DNA of 64,000 nucleotides, from positions 22,590,509 to 22,654,508 of the forward strand of contig JAJLRJ010000014.1 of NCBI GenBank assembly GCA_024195265.1, given 5' to 3'. Shown here piece by piece: positions 32,695 through 44,600 of this stretch. A program made the translations under genes and the position numbers. This DNA comes from Dendrophyllia cribrosa. Lineage: Eukaryota; Cnidaria; Anthozoa; Scleractinia; Dendrophylliidae. The notes beneath the pieces were generated by a model, which was given only the letters and a program-made list of their open reading frames with translations, ran no database searches and was not told where the DNA came from. Each line of letters starts with the position of its first letter. Positions within the stretch are counted from its first letter, which is position 1.

Positions 32695-34075
32695 GTGTAC
32701 AATTGAAGGGCCGAGAGCATGTCCAGCCTATATGACTTTTTAGGCCTTTTTTTATTTTTTCTCGCTCAGAATAGCCTCATTTTATCGTACAACGGATAAT
32801 ATCACAAGCCCTTGTCAAATTTGCACTAACCCTAAGGAATTTGACCAATTTCACCTGAAAAAAGCAGAGCTCTGGCCCTCCAGTGCTTTGACTGTACATT
32901 CAGAGCGCAATTTCGAAGCCATTTCAAAGCAGTATGGCCGTGAGAATACGCGACTGCAATACTTCTGACCAATGCCAACAACCTGAACGAAAATACCGTT
33001 ATTTACGCACACCTGGCTCGCTTATCTATCGTGAGCTCACTACGGCAACACATCGCCTCTGTAGCGTGTGTGTAAGCCAACGTGTATGAGGCCTGCCCGG
33101 TGATTGAAAGACATCATTAAGTCCGGAAATCCTTAAGTCTCTAGCACTTCTTAAAGAAACGAGTCGTGTTTCTTGTCCTTCCTTGTGTCTGAAGCGCCAT
33201 TTAGCGCTCGAGGTGAAAAACGGACCTTGGTTGGAAAGACGAGCCGGCGGGAAAGTCTGGAATCACTTCGGATTCTGAAAAGGGGCAGCGTTGAGAGTTG
33301 TGGGCCATTTCCCATCCCGTGCCGTGGTCGAAATGCCCGATATTCGAAGTGCTTTGAGACTTATAGTATTTTGCAATAACTTTCGGGCGGGAACTCCATT
33401 TCGGTTTTGTTGTAGGATTTCCTGAGATGCTTTGCGACAGTGGTAGATGGGTCCGCTGTGTGTGGTCGGGCACTTGAAATACAGCTTTGGGCAGCTAAAA
33501 GTGAGTTGTTGCTGGCCGGCGGGAAGACGTTTCGCATTTGGAGTCTTTAATGCAACATTAAATTCGATCTGAAAGGATTTTGAAATCGAGATACGCGTTT
33601 TGATGCGTATCAACCTTTAAATAATAAAACTTAGCCTGAACTGAGCATGTTCCTCGGTGGTCTAGTGGTTTGGTCGGGGATTTCGCTCGGACGGCTCCGG
33701 GTTCGAATCACGCTCAGCATCTTTTTTTTTTTTTCTTCTTCTTCTTCGAACTGGACATTATGAAAGTGATTTACTTTTTCTGCGTTCGTCAAAATTCCTT
33801 ACGTGTAATTTAAAAAAATATCGAACCGTGTCAGTGTGAAAACAGAAGCTTACCGCAATATTGCGTTACAATAGGAGCCTTTGATTTTTTTTTTTTTTTG
33901 CATACGGTATTTCTCGAAAACGACGGAAAAAACAACAGAAAAAAATTCGGAACAATGTTTTGCAACTAATTTCTAGTTCACATGCCAAAATTGGACAAAT
34001 CTGAGCAAGAAAAAATAAAAAAAAGCCTAAAAAGTCATATAGGTTGGACATGCTCTCGGCCCTTCAATTGTACAT
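32695..34075. mobile_element. 1.4-kb foldback DNA element with about 75-bp TIRs
   Basis: The left end TGTACAATTGAAGGGCCGAG...GCATGTCCA and the complementary right end TGGACATGCTCTCGGCCCTT...AATTGTACA match over about 75 bases, including ATATGACTTTTTAGG. No transposase frame is seen. The interior carries a tRNA-like segment (33651-33722). It is inserted in the intron just after the exon ending at 32676. Confidence 0.85.
33651..33722 (+). tRNA. tRNA-like sequence, probable pseudo-tRNA (Pol III boxes)
   Basis: TGGTCTAGTGG is a perfect A box (as in tRNA-Glu) and GGTTCGAATCA a good B box 33 bases later, with a run of T (terminator) immediately after at 33723. However, the acceptor stem (TCCTCGG) has no complement at the 3' end and the anticodon stem does not pair, so this is a relic or the head of a SINE carried inside the foldback element. 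Confidence 0.5.
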
Positions 34076-34425
34076 AGCATGTTGCAGGTAAAATCTTTTG
34101 CCAGGTTATTAAATTAATGTTCAAAATAGGTTTAAAAATGTGTACGAAGTATTCCATCCATCTACAGTAGGTAAGATAACCCTTAACCTAGCACAAAGCT
34201 AGTTACCATCACCCCTAGCACAAAGATGCATGTAATAATAATTATAAGCTTGCGCAATATCACTTGATTTTAGCCTACTCGGCTTACGGCCTCGTCGGCT
34301 GAGTATCGGGCGATATTGTACTCGCTTTCGCACTGTAACTGTTAATTATCTCACAAGCATTTAATTTTACGCTTTATTAGCTCCTTCGGAGATCCTTGCG
34401 TGACAAAATATTTCCTTTTATTTTG

Positions 34426-37105
34426 TGATTTATGAAATGGCAGCTTTCCCAGATCCAGATGAAGTGCTCCATTCAACGGCGGGAAAAGCAAATTTTCAAC
34501 GCATTACACGACTTTTAATCAGTGGAGGTACCAGTCTACTGAGGGAGATTTTTGATGCAATTCACCCACCAAGTAATCTTCCTACAATTCTCAACCATCC
34601 TGCTACTAAGAAATTGCTCAACGCAGCCAAACTCACTAAGCCACAGTGGGACTGTCTTTATCCCTCCCCAGGGGTGTACGGCAAGTCAGTAGATTTCGAT
34701 TTCATTCTGCTCTTCCGTTTGCTTAGAACAATATCTGGCCTCGCCCCTCCAGCCACGGGATGGGATGCACTACCAGCCAGTACGGACCACAGTTTAACAA
34801 CCGATTTAGCAAGGGTGAAATATTACCGCAACTCAATTTATGGTCATGTAAAGCAAAGCATGGAAATTAAAGATGACGAGTTCCCATCATTTTGGCAAGA
34901 AATCAGTGAAGCTCTGGTGAGGATTGCTGGCCACATCAGTCTTTCTAGGAAAACTGCATGGAAGGAGGCCATTGATAAATTGTTGACAGATCCTCTAACA
35001 GTGGAAGGTGAACGAATTATGCAAAGTGATAGTGATGTCAAGAAATCCATGGAAGTAGAAGAAGTCACTGAACGGATGAATCGTTTGGAGGTAGTACTTG
35101 GAAAAACAACAAATCTGGTTTCGGAGGAAGGTCCGCGTTTACAGCCAGAAGTTCGAGAGAAACCCCATGAAATCAAAGATCAGCTGAGAGAGATGTATCA
35201 GTCAGTTAGAGGTAGGTTAAGTATTTTATTCATGCTAATTTTTTAAAGAACGTGTGGATGGGAGATTTTGTTGTATAACGATCACAACACTGGACGTGTT
35301 AAGACATTCATATATAACCAAAGGCTCCTACGAGGGTTGTCCAATATACACGCACTGTAACGGTCCGTGTAAGCTATGTTTCGATTCGCATGGACCGGAT
35401 TCAAACATACTTCACGGGTTTAATAAAGATAGTGAAGAGAATTAAAAAAATAAAAAAAATAAGATATAAAAAAATAAGAAAATTAATAAGAAATAGCGAA
35501 GAGAATAAGGACAAGAACAAGGAGAACACCTTTAAATTTCTTATAGTTTTGCTCATTGCGATGTCTCTACCGTCCTCAGTACCTTGTGCTTTTATGCTTT
35601 GCCGTTAAAGGCACACCTTGCTGTGCGCGCCGTGATCGCTTTCTTTGCTGAATTTCGTGTAACACGAAATTCACGCTTGAATGCGTGCAACCAATCAGAT
35701 CACGCGTGTGAACAATGGAGCATTTCAAAACAAAAAGAAACGACCGCAACGTCTCTTTGGGTGAAGGTGGGCCTTTAAGATGACTCCATATAGTTATTGA
35801 CCAGTCTTCCAAATATAATGTACACGATCTTATTGCTGTTTTTCGAGAGTTTTGTTTAGCGATACTAGGCATAATATACACATACACGTAGCTTAGGCTT
35901 TCTCGTTTCAGAGAAGTCTAATTTGGCAGTGTTGTTTCGTTACCTTGGCAACCAATGATTGAGTTGTTGGGCTTGCTGTTCAAGGCTTGAAAACCTCTCA
36001 ACGGATTTTCTAGGTTTTTACACGGTAAATATTCACAATTTTTGATGAAACAGAAGAAACATTCAGTTCATTGACACACTGCCCAAACATGGTTATAAAG
36101 CTCTCGATATCCGTAGGTCTACATGACGTATATCCAACGATGGAGGTAAATTCGCATTTTGAAGGAAAGTGATCATGAAAATGACTGCTGCATGCAATTT
36201 CGTATCTTTGGGAGGAGAAATGCGTGAAAGCGAAAAGAAAGAAAAAAGAGAAGAAACGATAACAGAAAAATCATTGATCACACGATTAGACAAAAAAGAC
36301 GCGAAATGTTCGCGTTGTGTTGCAGCGTTTCTTGGCGAAGCTGAAGCTGGTCCAAAGTTTCACTGCTCGACACGAAGTGGATGAAGGAGCACAATTTTCG
36401 GAAATGCATTATATGCCGGAATATGATATAGACTTGATACTTCCTTAGAATAGTTTCTTCTCGTTTCTTCTCCGCGCATTGCAGCTAAACAAACTCGGCA
36501 TTACGTCTGCATATAGCTCGTACTTCGATGTTTGGCGGAAAATTTGTTGCTGATGTTGTAAGGACTGACTGACCTCGCTGCAGTTCTTTTAGACTTTTCG
36601 CAGCTCTGTTCAGGTAGAAAATGGGTTATCGCTGACAATGGCAGATCACTGACTCACTGACTCCTCCCTCACTCGCTCGCTTCTTTCATCAGCTGTAAAC
36701 TTTCCTTTCTAATTTCGCTGTCCAGTCATAAGGCTTTCGCGGCAAATGCAAAGGAATATAGTGTAGATAATAGTCGACCTCCGAAAAAGTGGACATTATG
36801 AAAGCGTTGCTCTGATGTTTTGCATTTGGAATCCTCCGATCTCTGCGATCTGCAGACTTGAAATTGATTTTTCAACAGAGACTCGCGTTTTAAAGTGCCC
36901 CTGCGATCAAATTTTATAATTATTTTTTTATTTCATTTTTCGAAAGAAAATATTGTAATTACTGACCAGTTCAAACCGTTTTTCAATCTGATCACGGGAA
37001 AGCGGTTTTTTATGACTGTACTTTTCTCAGAACACGAGTTTGGCAATCTGAAAGCTCAAAATTCCCGTGCCGCATGCTAAATAAGCTGAATTCACACACT
37101 GCAAT
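34426..37105. repeat. Segmental duplication S, copy 2
   Basis: Partner of 19268-22190; see that entry for the breakpoints. Here the TTAA element of copy 1 is absent, while an AT-rich stretch (35430-35660) is unique to this copy. Confidence 0.9.
34444..35211 (+). CDS. DZIP3-like HEPN exon, copy 2
   Basis: The acceptor ATGGCAG ends at 34443 and the donor AGAG then GTAGGT is at 35212; phase 1 on both sides. It encodes the same HEPN domain as copy 1: LLISGGTSLLREIFDAIHPP, QWDCLYPSPGVYGKS, GWDALPASTDHSLTTDL, and YYRNSIYGHV with the R-x5-H motif. A charged coiled linker (VTERMNRLEVVLGKTTNLVS) follows. It joins the linker exon at 32599 in phase, placing HEPN after SH2. Its intact frame despite recent duplication argues that it is used. 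Expected role: RNA binding or cleavage, or a dimerising helical scaffold, as known for HEPN families. Confidence 0.8.
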
Positions 37106-37728
37106 TTTAAGCCAGTGAGTCTTTGACGGCGGTCACTTTCTCTGGCTTCTTCAAGATGGCGTATTAAAGTCATTCCCGAAAACAAATCCATGGATCGCGC
37201 TCCAAAATACGCCTGCTTTGCAGGCTAAGTTCAACCCGCTTTCCTTTTACCAGAAATAGAACACATCCGAAAATCACGGTGATTTAATGTTTAACAGTAC
37301 CGTCAAAATTAGAACGGTAAATATTTCAATTGTAGTTGCTTAATTATTGGTTACAGTTCGCTATACTACTTATGAAAACACAATAAAATCACACACGGTA
37401 GCGATATACAAAGGATCCGGGAAAGGATATAAATCGCAAAGCAGAGCCATTTCCCTTAAATGATCATTAATCCTCCTAGACGTCTCCTAAAACGAAAAAA
37501 AAGTGGAAACGACATGGTTGTATTTTAAAATAATCACAGCAAATGGCTATGGCATGCAAGACAAAGCTTAATACCTTGCAGAATATCTAACCAAAATTTG
37601 TCAAAGTGAAGCGATCGATGAATGTCACAGCAGCTGCATCAAACTAACCATCGATGTCTCACAAATCTAGCAGCCGAGTCTTGTTGCAGTATCGTTTTGT
37701 TTTACAACGATATCGCTTGCTTTTATAA
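37106..37728. other. Intron stretch, nothing recognised
   Basis: Between duplication S and a short TTAA MITE. AT-rich and without coding signal. Confidence 0.4.
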
Positions 37729-37959
37729 TTAAAGGGGCAGTATCATGAGGTCGAAACTTGAAAACGTCGGCCCGTGTTTTCAAGTTTGATTCAGCAAATT
37801 CAAAAAGGCCGTCGAGAAGTGGAGGTATTTGTTGAATAAAAAATCCGTTTTGATAACCGGAACAAAAAATAATCACTTTTAACAGTGATATGTCCAAAAT
37901 TTCGGTGCAAGAACAATGAACAGTGCCGCGCGTGGAATCTCGTGATACTGCCCCTTTAA
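37729..37959. mobile_element. TTAA-flanked 231-bp MITE
   Basis: Ends TTAAAGGGGCAGTATCATGA and TCGTGATACTGCCCCTTTAA, bounded by TTAA. Non-coding. Confidence 0.85.
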
Positions 37960-38819
37960 AAATCGAAGAAACCAAGCAAGTCTTGCATCATCAATTGAGC
38001 AGAGGAAGGTCTGGAACGAGTCATGCACTCCTCCCCCCAACAAATTTTGCGTGACAAACATTGCACCATAGACGTGTCCTGGCATGTTCTTTATTGTCGT
38101 AAGCTATCATTTTGGCTTTACTCGCTTCGAATATTTAATTTATTGCTTCCCGAGTACATCCACACTCCTCTAATACTTTCCAAAACATAGTTTTTTGCTG
38201 TTACATTTAAAAAGACTATTTTTAAAAGCCATGAAATCATTATTAATATGCCACGCATTTCATGGTCCATAATCCACAGAAGTCCAGTCCAGACGTCTAA
38301 TGTTTGTTTACAATGATGGGCATGTTACCAAGCCCCGGTACCCAGCAAAGAACAATCCCGTTTTCCCGTGTATTTCTATTGTTTTTTCGCTAAATAAAGT
38401 CGAAATTACTCACTACAGGCAGCGAGGACTGCACAACGGCATTGTAAAGAATCGGTAGTAAAATTTGTAATGAATTAACAATATGCTTACGAACGCGAAA
38501 GAATCGTTTTGCTCTTTAGCCTCGGAAAAGCTCGACCTAAAAATAGATCTTATTTCTACAGAATCTCGACAAATTCGGTCTCAAGTCCCATGTTGTGTAC
38601 AAAAACACCGTTCACCTCGATGGGAGAAATACAGGATTGGCTTATACACCAATAAGACCAAATCACGGAAAATGTATGCCATGCGCATGCGTAAGAAACA
38701 TTTATCACGTACCATAACTAAAGCAGCAATTTTTCTAAAGCAACAAGACGATGAGAACCCGCATGTTCCCAAGAATTATCTCTTTCACGTAATTCGCATC
38801 TGTTTTTTTTTACCAACAG

Positions 38820-39701
38820 ATCGTGAACTTCATTTCGGTATTGTTGATGAGGGCAAAACAGGAATTGGTGCACAAGTGGGAGCTACCAGGGCTGTAGAAA
38901 CCCCACAGGTACCCCAGCCAACGGATGGCAAAGCAAAATTTCAACGCGTTACACGACTTTTAATAGGCGGAGGCACCCCGCTGCTCAGGGATATCTTCGA
39001 CACAATTTTTCCACCCAGTCGTCTTCCAACAGTTCTCAGCAATCCTGCAAGAAAGAAACTGCTCAAAGCAGCAAGACTAACCAAGCCACAGTGGGACTGT
39101 CTTTACCCCTCCCCAGGGGTGTACGGCAAGTCAACAGATTTTGATGTTACACTGCTCTTCCTGTTGCTGAGGACAATATGTAACCTCACACCTCCAACCA
39201 CGGGATGGGATGCACTACCAGCCAGTACAGACCACAGTTTAACTGCAGATTTAGCAAGGGTGAAATACTACCGCAACTCAGTTTATGGTCACGTGAACCA
39301 AAGCATGGAGATCACAAACGACGAGTTTCTATCACTTTGGCAAGAGATCAGTAAAGCCATTCTGAGGATTGCGGGGAGAATCAGTCTTAGAAAGAAAATT
39401 GAATGGCAGGGAGCCATTGATAAATTTCTGACAGATCCTCTTACAACTCAGGATGCCAGAAATGTACTAGAACTGCTAAGATGGTATCAGAGCGATATGG
39501 AAGTCATAAAACTGATGGAAGATCTAAAACTCACAACAGTTGACGTCCGAGGTGGGATGGCTCGTTTGGAAGTAGGATTTCAAAAGAGTCTCCAGAGTTT
39601 ACAGACAACTGTACAGGCTGAGAATAAAGAAAAGCTGAAAGCAATAAATCCTTCAAGAAAAAGACTCTGCTCCTTATCCGCCAGCTCTATATCAGCTGCA
39701 G
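38820..39701 (+). CDS. DZIP3-like HEPN exon, copy 3 (diverged)
   Basis: A pyrimidine tract and ACCAACAG form a strong acceptor ending at 38819. The open frame extends upstream, but that part looks intronic. The donor is GCAG then GTAATT at 39702; phase 1 on both sides. It encodes RELHFGIVDEGKTG, then FQRVTRLLIGGGTPLLRDIF, QWDCLYPSPGVYGKS, GWDALPASTDHSLTADLARV and YYRNSVYGHVNQSM (R-x5-H kept), followed by a longer charged helical linker. It is clearly homologous to copies 1 and 2 but older. Phase fits the donor at 35212 and the ZU5 exon downstream. Confidence 0.8.
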
Positions 39702-40357
39702 GTAATTTTTATTTATATTACACATATTGTCGTTGGTAAGATTATTCACAAGTAACTAGCCTCCTTTGCAGCTTTCCTTAACTTGTGATGTAGTCAAGAG
39801 TTATTCAGTGTGGTGTACATGTGGATAATAAAAACGCAGGTGAGGGCGACTGGAGCTATGAGAAAATAGAGACCGTCGGAGCGTCAGTAGCGTATTGTAT
39901 TAATCAGTTCCATGCGCGATCACTCTCCCCCTCTAGGGCTAACCCGGTAATATGATTCAAGGTTGTCTCCGGCACAGTAGTTGCGAATTGGATCACCGCG
40001 GTTGGAGGGCCGGGAATTTGACTGTCTAAAAAGAGCCTTCAGATAATCATAAACCCATTCATCAGTCAACTAATCATCTCTTGTGCCCCATAAACAATCT
40101 CGGCATTATTCTTGAGAAATTTGCCTGTTCGCCCAGAACTGGGGAAGATGGCGCTTTACAAGGCCCCGACAATGGTAATACTTTATTGGCATTCCCCCAG
40201 AGCTTTTCGAGCCAATCTACAATAAAAAACTGCCTAACTAAAGAAATCATACAGGAGATCAATATAGATATCTTAAATTCTGTATGAAAATCCGGCTAAG
40301 ATAAGATAAAATAGTTGAACAAAAAAGTTCAATAAACTGCGTGGCACTTGTGACAAT

Positions 40358-40550
40358 AAATAATGTAAAATGTTGATGTTGAAAAGTGCCGAAAAGTTGA
40401 AAGTTTTCAGACATTTCGGGCTTAGCCCTTCTTTCGGGCTTAGCCCTTCTTCATTGAAATGTCCATTTCACTGTAAAAGAGCTAAGCCCGAAACGTCTGA
40501 AAACTTTCAACTTTTCGGCACTTTTCAACATTAACATTTTCCATTATTTA
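40358..40550. mobile_element. Inverted-repeat element with hammerhead-like core words
   Basis: Arms of about 75 bases (TAATGT...GTTGAAAAGTGCC and GGCACTTTTCAACATTAACA) face each other. Inside, GGGCTTAGCCC and GCTAAGCCCGAAACGTCTG occur. Read on the minus strand of the left half, TGAAGAAGGGCTAAGCCC followed by GAAA is a stem II plus GAAA arrangement seen in Penelope-type hammerheads. No protein is encoded. Confidence 0.6.
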
Positions 40551-40699
40551 AGGTAAGATAAAACGGTTAACTCTAATTTATATTAGTGATATTCATTATG
40601 CCATATATATAAACAAGCATCCAATTATAATGAAGCAATCTTCATAATAAATTATATAAAGTATCACAAATGAAGACTAAAAAAGATATAATTATTTTG

Positions 40700-40750
40700 A
40701 GCTGTCGCCTATATTTCGGCCGAGTTTACCGGCCTTCATCAGGGTGAATG
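40700..40750 (-). ncRNA. Hammerhead ribozyme-like motif (Penelope-type)
   Basis: On the complement: CTGATGA (40742-40736), then AGGCCG-GTAAACT-CGGCC forming a 5-bp stem II, then GAAA (40717-40714) and TATAGGCGAC. This is the strict hammerhead order CUGAUGA, stem II, GAAA. Such motifs sit in the terminal repeats of Penelope-like retroelements. The cleavage-site strand (stem III closing with UH) was not traced with confidence, and no reverse transcriptase is nearby. Confidence 0.5.
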
Positions 40751-41642
40751 ACCGTTACAAAACGTTAACAAGCCTGATGTAAGCAAACAAAGAAATGGCG
40801 CGCGCGCAAAAAAAGGAGGCTAGAAAGGGTTTTCAGCTGTGTGCGCGCGCGACATGCACTCGTCATGTATTGACGCACGCTATAGCTGATATTCCTATCA
40901 AAAAGTAGCACGCGCAGCTCACCGGAAATGAAAATACTGCGTAAAATCGCGTGAACCGAAAATAAATCGTGCATAAAATATTTCTTTTTATCTCGAAAGT
41001 TTGTTCGGTGACCTGTCCTGATTTTCTGCATGCAAGCAGTGTTCGGTATTTCCTATCTTAAACAAAAGTTTGAGAAAAAATTATCTAGTATAATTGTTTT
41101 CTTATCTAACAACAATCTTTTTGGAAATTTCTTGAATTCCACCATATAGATTTTTGTTATAGCGCCAAAAAGAAAAAAAAATAAGTTGTGCTTTCCAAAT
41201 TGAGAAAAAAACTAATAGGTCACCGAATTAGTTTTAAAGATAATTAGCGAAAACTGGGTTTTAGAGGCTCCTTTCAGAGAGCTGTACTGTTGCCATGGTA
41301 ATGGCTATGACGTCATAAGCACCCTTAAAGTATTGCCTGATAATAGCGTCGTATAGACATCCAAGAGTTGTCCATATCATCGGTTGCGATACCGTAGGTA
41401 CGTCTGACGTAGGAATCCCAGCAATTTATTTCTACACAGCAATCTTCTTACTAGTAATCCATCAATGTTGTAGTTCATGTTCTGCTTCTTTCCAGTCCTC
41501 CACGGTCATGCATTACAGTGACTAATTCTCTTAGACTGACTGAGAAAGTATTCTTTGAGATTCATCCTAAATTGTTCGACAACTGATTCTTTGTTAAAAT
41601 GTAAGAAAATTGAATTGATCAACTCATGAGATATGCCAGAAA

Positions 41643-42852
41643 AGTTACGGAGCCTCAAATGCGGTCTTGACCACTGTTTGAGAAACGCGAAACGTGTCTT
41701 GAGTAACAAACCGAGAAAAATATGCAAGGAAAAACGATTTTCAAACCGTTTTCTCCGCTAAACACAACAAAAGTGTTTGCTGCAGCTGACTTGACATCGG
41801 CCGTGTAGCCGCGTGAAGAACAAAGCCTCGCTTTGGTTTCAAAATTGCTAATATCCCGGATGTTGCGTGACATCATACGCGCCCCCGAGCTAGCCCTGCG
41901 CGGACGGACGGACGGACGGACGAATGGACGGACGCGCCCGCGAAACATTCCTCTAGCAATGACCACGAAAATGACGGGCATAGGTTCAATGAGTATGGAG
42001 CTCCGCGAGCGGTCCGCGAGAGCTCCGCTATAAAGGCAACCCGATATTTCACCGCCCTAAAGCGATCCACGCAGACAAATTTATAAACCTCGCTTCGCGA
42101 GGAATAATATCAGTGTAGGAATTCCGAGGAGTTGCCTGGCAGCATATTTTTGTACTGTCAATACTTTTAGCAAGTGCTTAGAAAAATTTGCCTTAAACAA
42201 CAGAACGGCACATCGTTTGAATTAACCAGAAAAATGTTATGAGGATAAAAGGGAAGCTTTTTATTTTGCTGAAATTATAGAGAAGAGATGGTAATGGTGA
42301 TTTCGTTTTCCGGCCGTAGAAAAAAATGCAAGAGAATTTTAAAACAATTTATCGCAGATACACTCTGTTAACATTGGTATTCTTGATAAACTAATAGTAG
42401 TCAAAGATTAGTAAAGTGCGTTCGACAGGACATTTTCTGCGAGGACAAAATTAATTGGCAGTTACAACAAAAATTGAAAGATAGAATTTTGATATGTACC
42501 CTGTTCATGTATTTGTTTATCAGAGTGAGTGAGAACAGGTTGGAGCCATGAAGAGCAGCTTCACAACCAATAAACATGTATAATACATGTTGTTTTTTTT
42601 ACTTTAGCTTCTTTATTTGTTTAATGTTACCAAAAGACGTCATGAATGTGTACTCAAACAATTTTCTTTTATTTGAGATTATTATTTTTGCAAGATCCCA
42701 ACGTGAACGACCGCATACAATGTCTTGGTAACTGCGGTTACGAATATACAACTGAAACTGCAACATTTGTATTGAAACATTTAACACTTTCACAATATAG
42801 TCTGATAACTGATAATCTTTAGGCGATGAATCTGGATCAAACAAACAAGAAA
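41643..42852. repeat. Segmental duplication A, copy 1
   Basis: About 1.2 kb near-identical to 48632-49808, from GAGCCTCAAATGCGGTCTTG to GATCAAACAAACAAG. It contains a (GGAC)n run near 41903-41935 and the word CCTCGCTTCGCGAGGAAT, shared with 4598-4672. Its tail (42675-42836) is also repeated at 46133-46296. Confidence 0.9.
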
Positions 42853-43002
42853 TGTTGCTCGAGTTGAAATTGCGCTGCGCACAAATGACGTCACGTACTT
42901 TGACCGCCGTTGTGACTCAGACAAACAAACTCCTCGATGTGTTATCTGCATAGGAATATTGTATGGGAAAATGGTGTTGGCAAACACTTTGATGCGGCTT
43001 TT

Positions 43003-43670
43003 AAGGTGGTCAGACACGAGGGGTCTTGTAGCAGGGACATGTCGCAGCGACATGTAGCAGCGACAAATATTTGTGTAGTACACACTGAGGGACATGTAGC
43101 AGGGAGTGTAGCGGGGACATGTAGCAGGGAAAAAATCATAGCGCTTGCACACCACATGAAAATGTCGCGGGTACTTGTCTCAGGGACATGTTGCAGCGAC
43201 ACGTCCACTCGTGTGATCTGATACTATCATAATTGTGCAACACCAATTTTGGGGACATTTTGTCCCCGCGACGTGTCCCATGAAGTTCAACAAGTTGAAC
43301 TCCGTGAGACATGTCCCAGGGACAAAATGTCCCCAAGATTGGTATTGCACAGTTATGATAGTGTCCCATGAAGTTCAACAAGTTGAACTCCGTGAGACAT
43401 GTCGCAGGGACAAAATGTCCCCAAGATTGGTATTGCACAGTTATGATAGTATCAGTTCACACGAGGGAACGTGTCGCTGCAACATGTCCCCGAGACATGT
43501 CCCCGCGGCATTTTCATGTGGTGTGCAAGCGCTATGATTTTTTCCCTGCTACATGTCCCCACTACACTCCCTGCTACATGTCCTTCGGTGTGTACTGCAC
43601 AAATGTTTGTCGCTGCTACATGTCGCTGCGACATGTTCCTGCTACACGACCCCTCGTGTCTGACCACCTT
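43003..43670. mobile_element. Large palindromic element built of ACATGTC words
   Basis: The left end AAGGTGGTCAGACACGAGGG is mirrored by CCTCGTGTCTGACCACCTTT. The halves are complementary over most of their length (for example GAAAAAATCATAGCGCTTGC facing GCAAGCGCTATGATTTTTTC). The centre holds a 103-bp direct repeat (GTCCCATGAAGTTCAACAAG at 43276 and 43363). The word GGGACATGT or its complement occurs many times. Open frames here are artefacts. Confidence 0.85.
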
Positions 43671-44067
43671 TATCGATATTTGCATAAGAAAATCGAACAC
43701 CCGAGTCAATGTTGAAGAGAAAACTTAAAAAATTATTCTTGGAACATCTCAAACTTTGGCGAAAATGCGAAGAATTGATACAGAGCAGCAATTATTATTG
43801 TCTGAAAGATTTCACTCTCGAGAAGTTCAGTTTGCAATATATCTGGCATATACAGCTGAGCCGTAAGAAACGTAGCATATCGAGAACCAAGCGATAAAGT
43901 GGTCCATGGCAAAAAAGGCAGGTTTCAATGATGGTGAAAAGAAACAATAATCTGCCCATTGCTTCATAGAAAGGATATGTTTATTTTTATGCTGTTTATG
44001 CCACCAAATACTGGAAAGCCGCGGGTGGAGAAAAGTTTATACCCGTTTGACGAATACTCAATTTACA

Positions 44068-44600
44068 TGATATTTACAGGCTCCTTTATTCGATTTACAT
44101 GATATTTACAGGCTCCCTTATTCGATTTACATGATATTTACAGGCTCCGTTATTCGATTAACATGATATTTACAGGCTCCGTTATTTGATTTACATGATA
44201 TTTACAGGCTCCCTTATTCGATTTACATGATATTTACAGGCTCCTTTATTCGATTTACATGATATTTACAGGCTCCCTTATTCGATTTACATGATATTTA
44301 CAGGCTCCGTTATTTAATTTACATGATATTTACAGGCTCCCTTAGTCGATTTACATGATATTTACAGGCTCCCTTATTCGATTTACATGATATTTACAGG
44401 TTCCCTTATTCGATTTACATGATATTTACTGGCTCCTTTATTCGATTTACATGATATTTACAGGCTCCCTTCGATTTACATGATATTTACAGGCTCCTTT
44501 ATTCGATTTACATGATATTTACAGGCTCCTTTATTCGATTTTTACATGATATTTACAGGCTCCTTTATTCGATTTACATGATATTTACAGGTTCCCTTAT
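44068..44600. repeat. 31-bp minisatellite, 17 copies
   Basis: Unit TTATTCGATTTACATGATAT TTACAGGCTCC, with C/T/G variation after GGCTCC. Every unit carries TATTTACAG, which resembles a 3' splice site, and relatives of the unit continue in degenerate form to 44760, just ahead of a TPR-like exon. Confidence 0.95.

Noticed and set aside
33651..33722. Functional tRNA gene
   Set aside because: A and B boxes and terminator are present, but acceptor and anticodon stems do not pair; kept only as tRNA-like.
38483..38819. Upstream extension of the HEPN 3 open frame as coding start
   Set aside because: A strong pyrimidine tract and AG at 38819, plus conserved phase-1 start in sister exons, indicate intron.
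41655..42070. Minus-strand frames of 65-108 codons, repeated at 48634-49080
   Set aside because: Conserved only because the segment is duplicated; contains GGAC repeats and no known motif.
42937..43728. Several overlapping open frames of 85-121 codons
   Set aside because: They lie within the palindromic ACATGTC element, and mirror frames occur on both strands.
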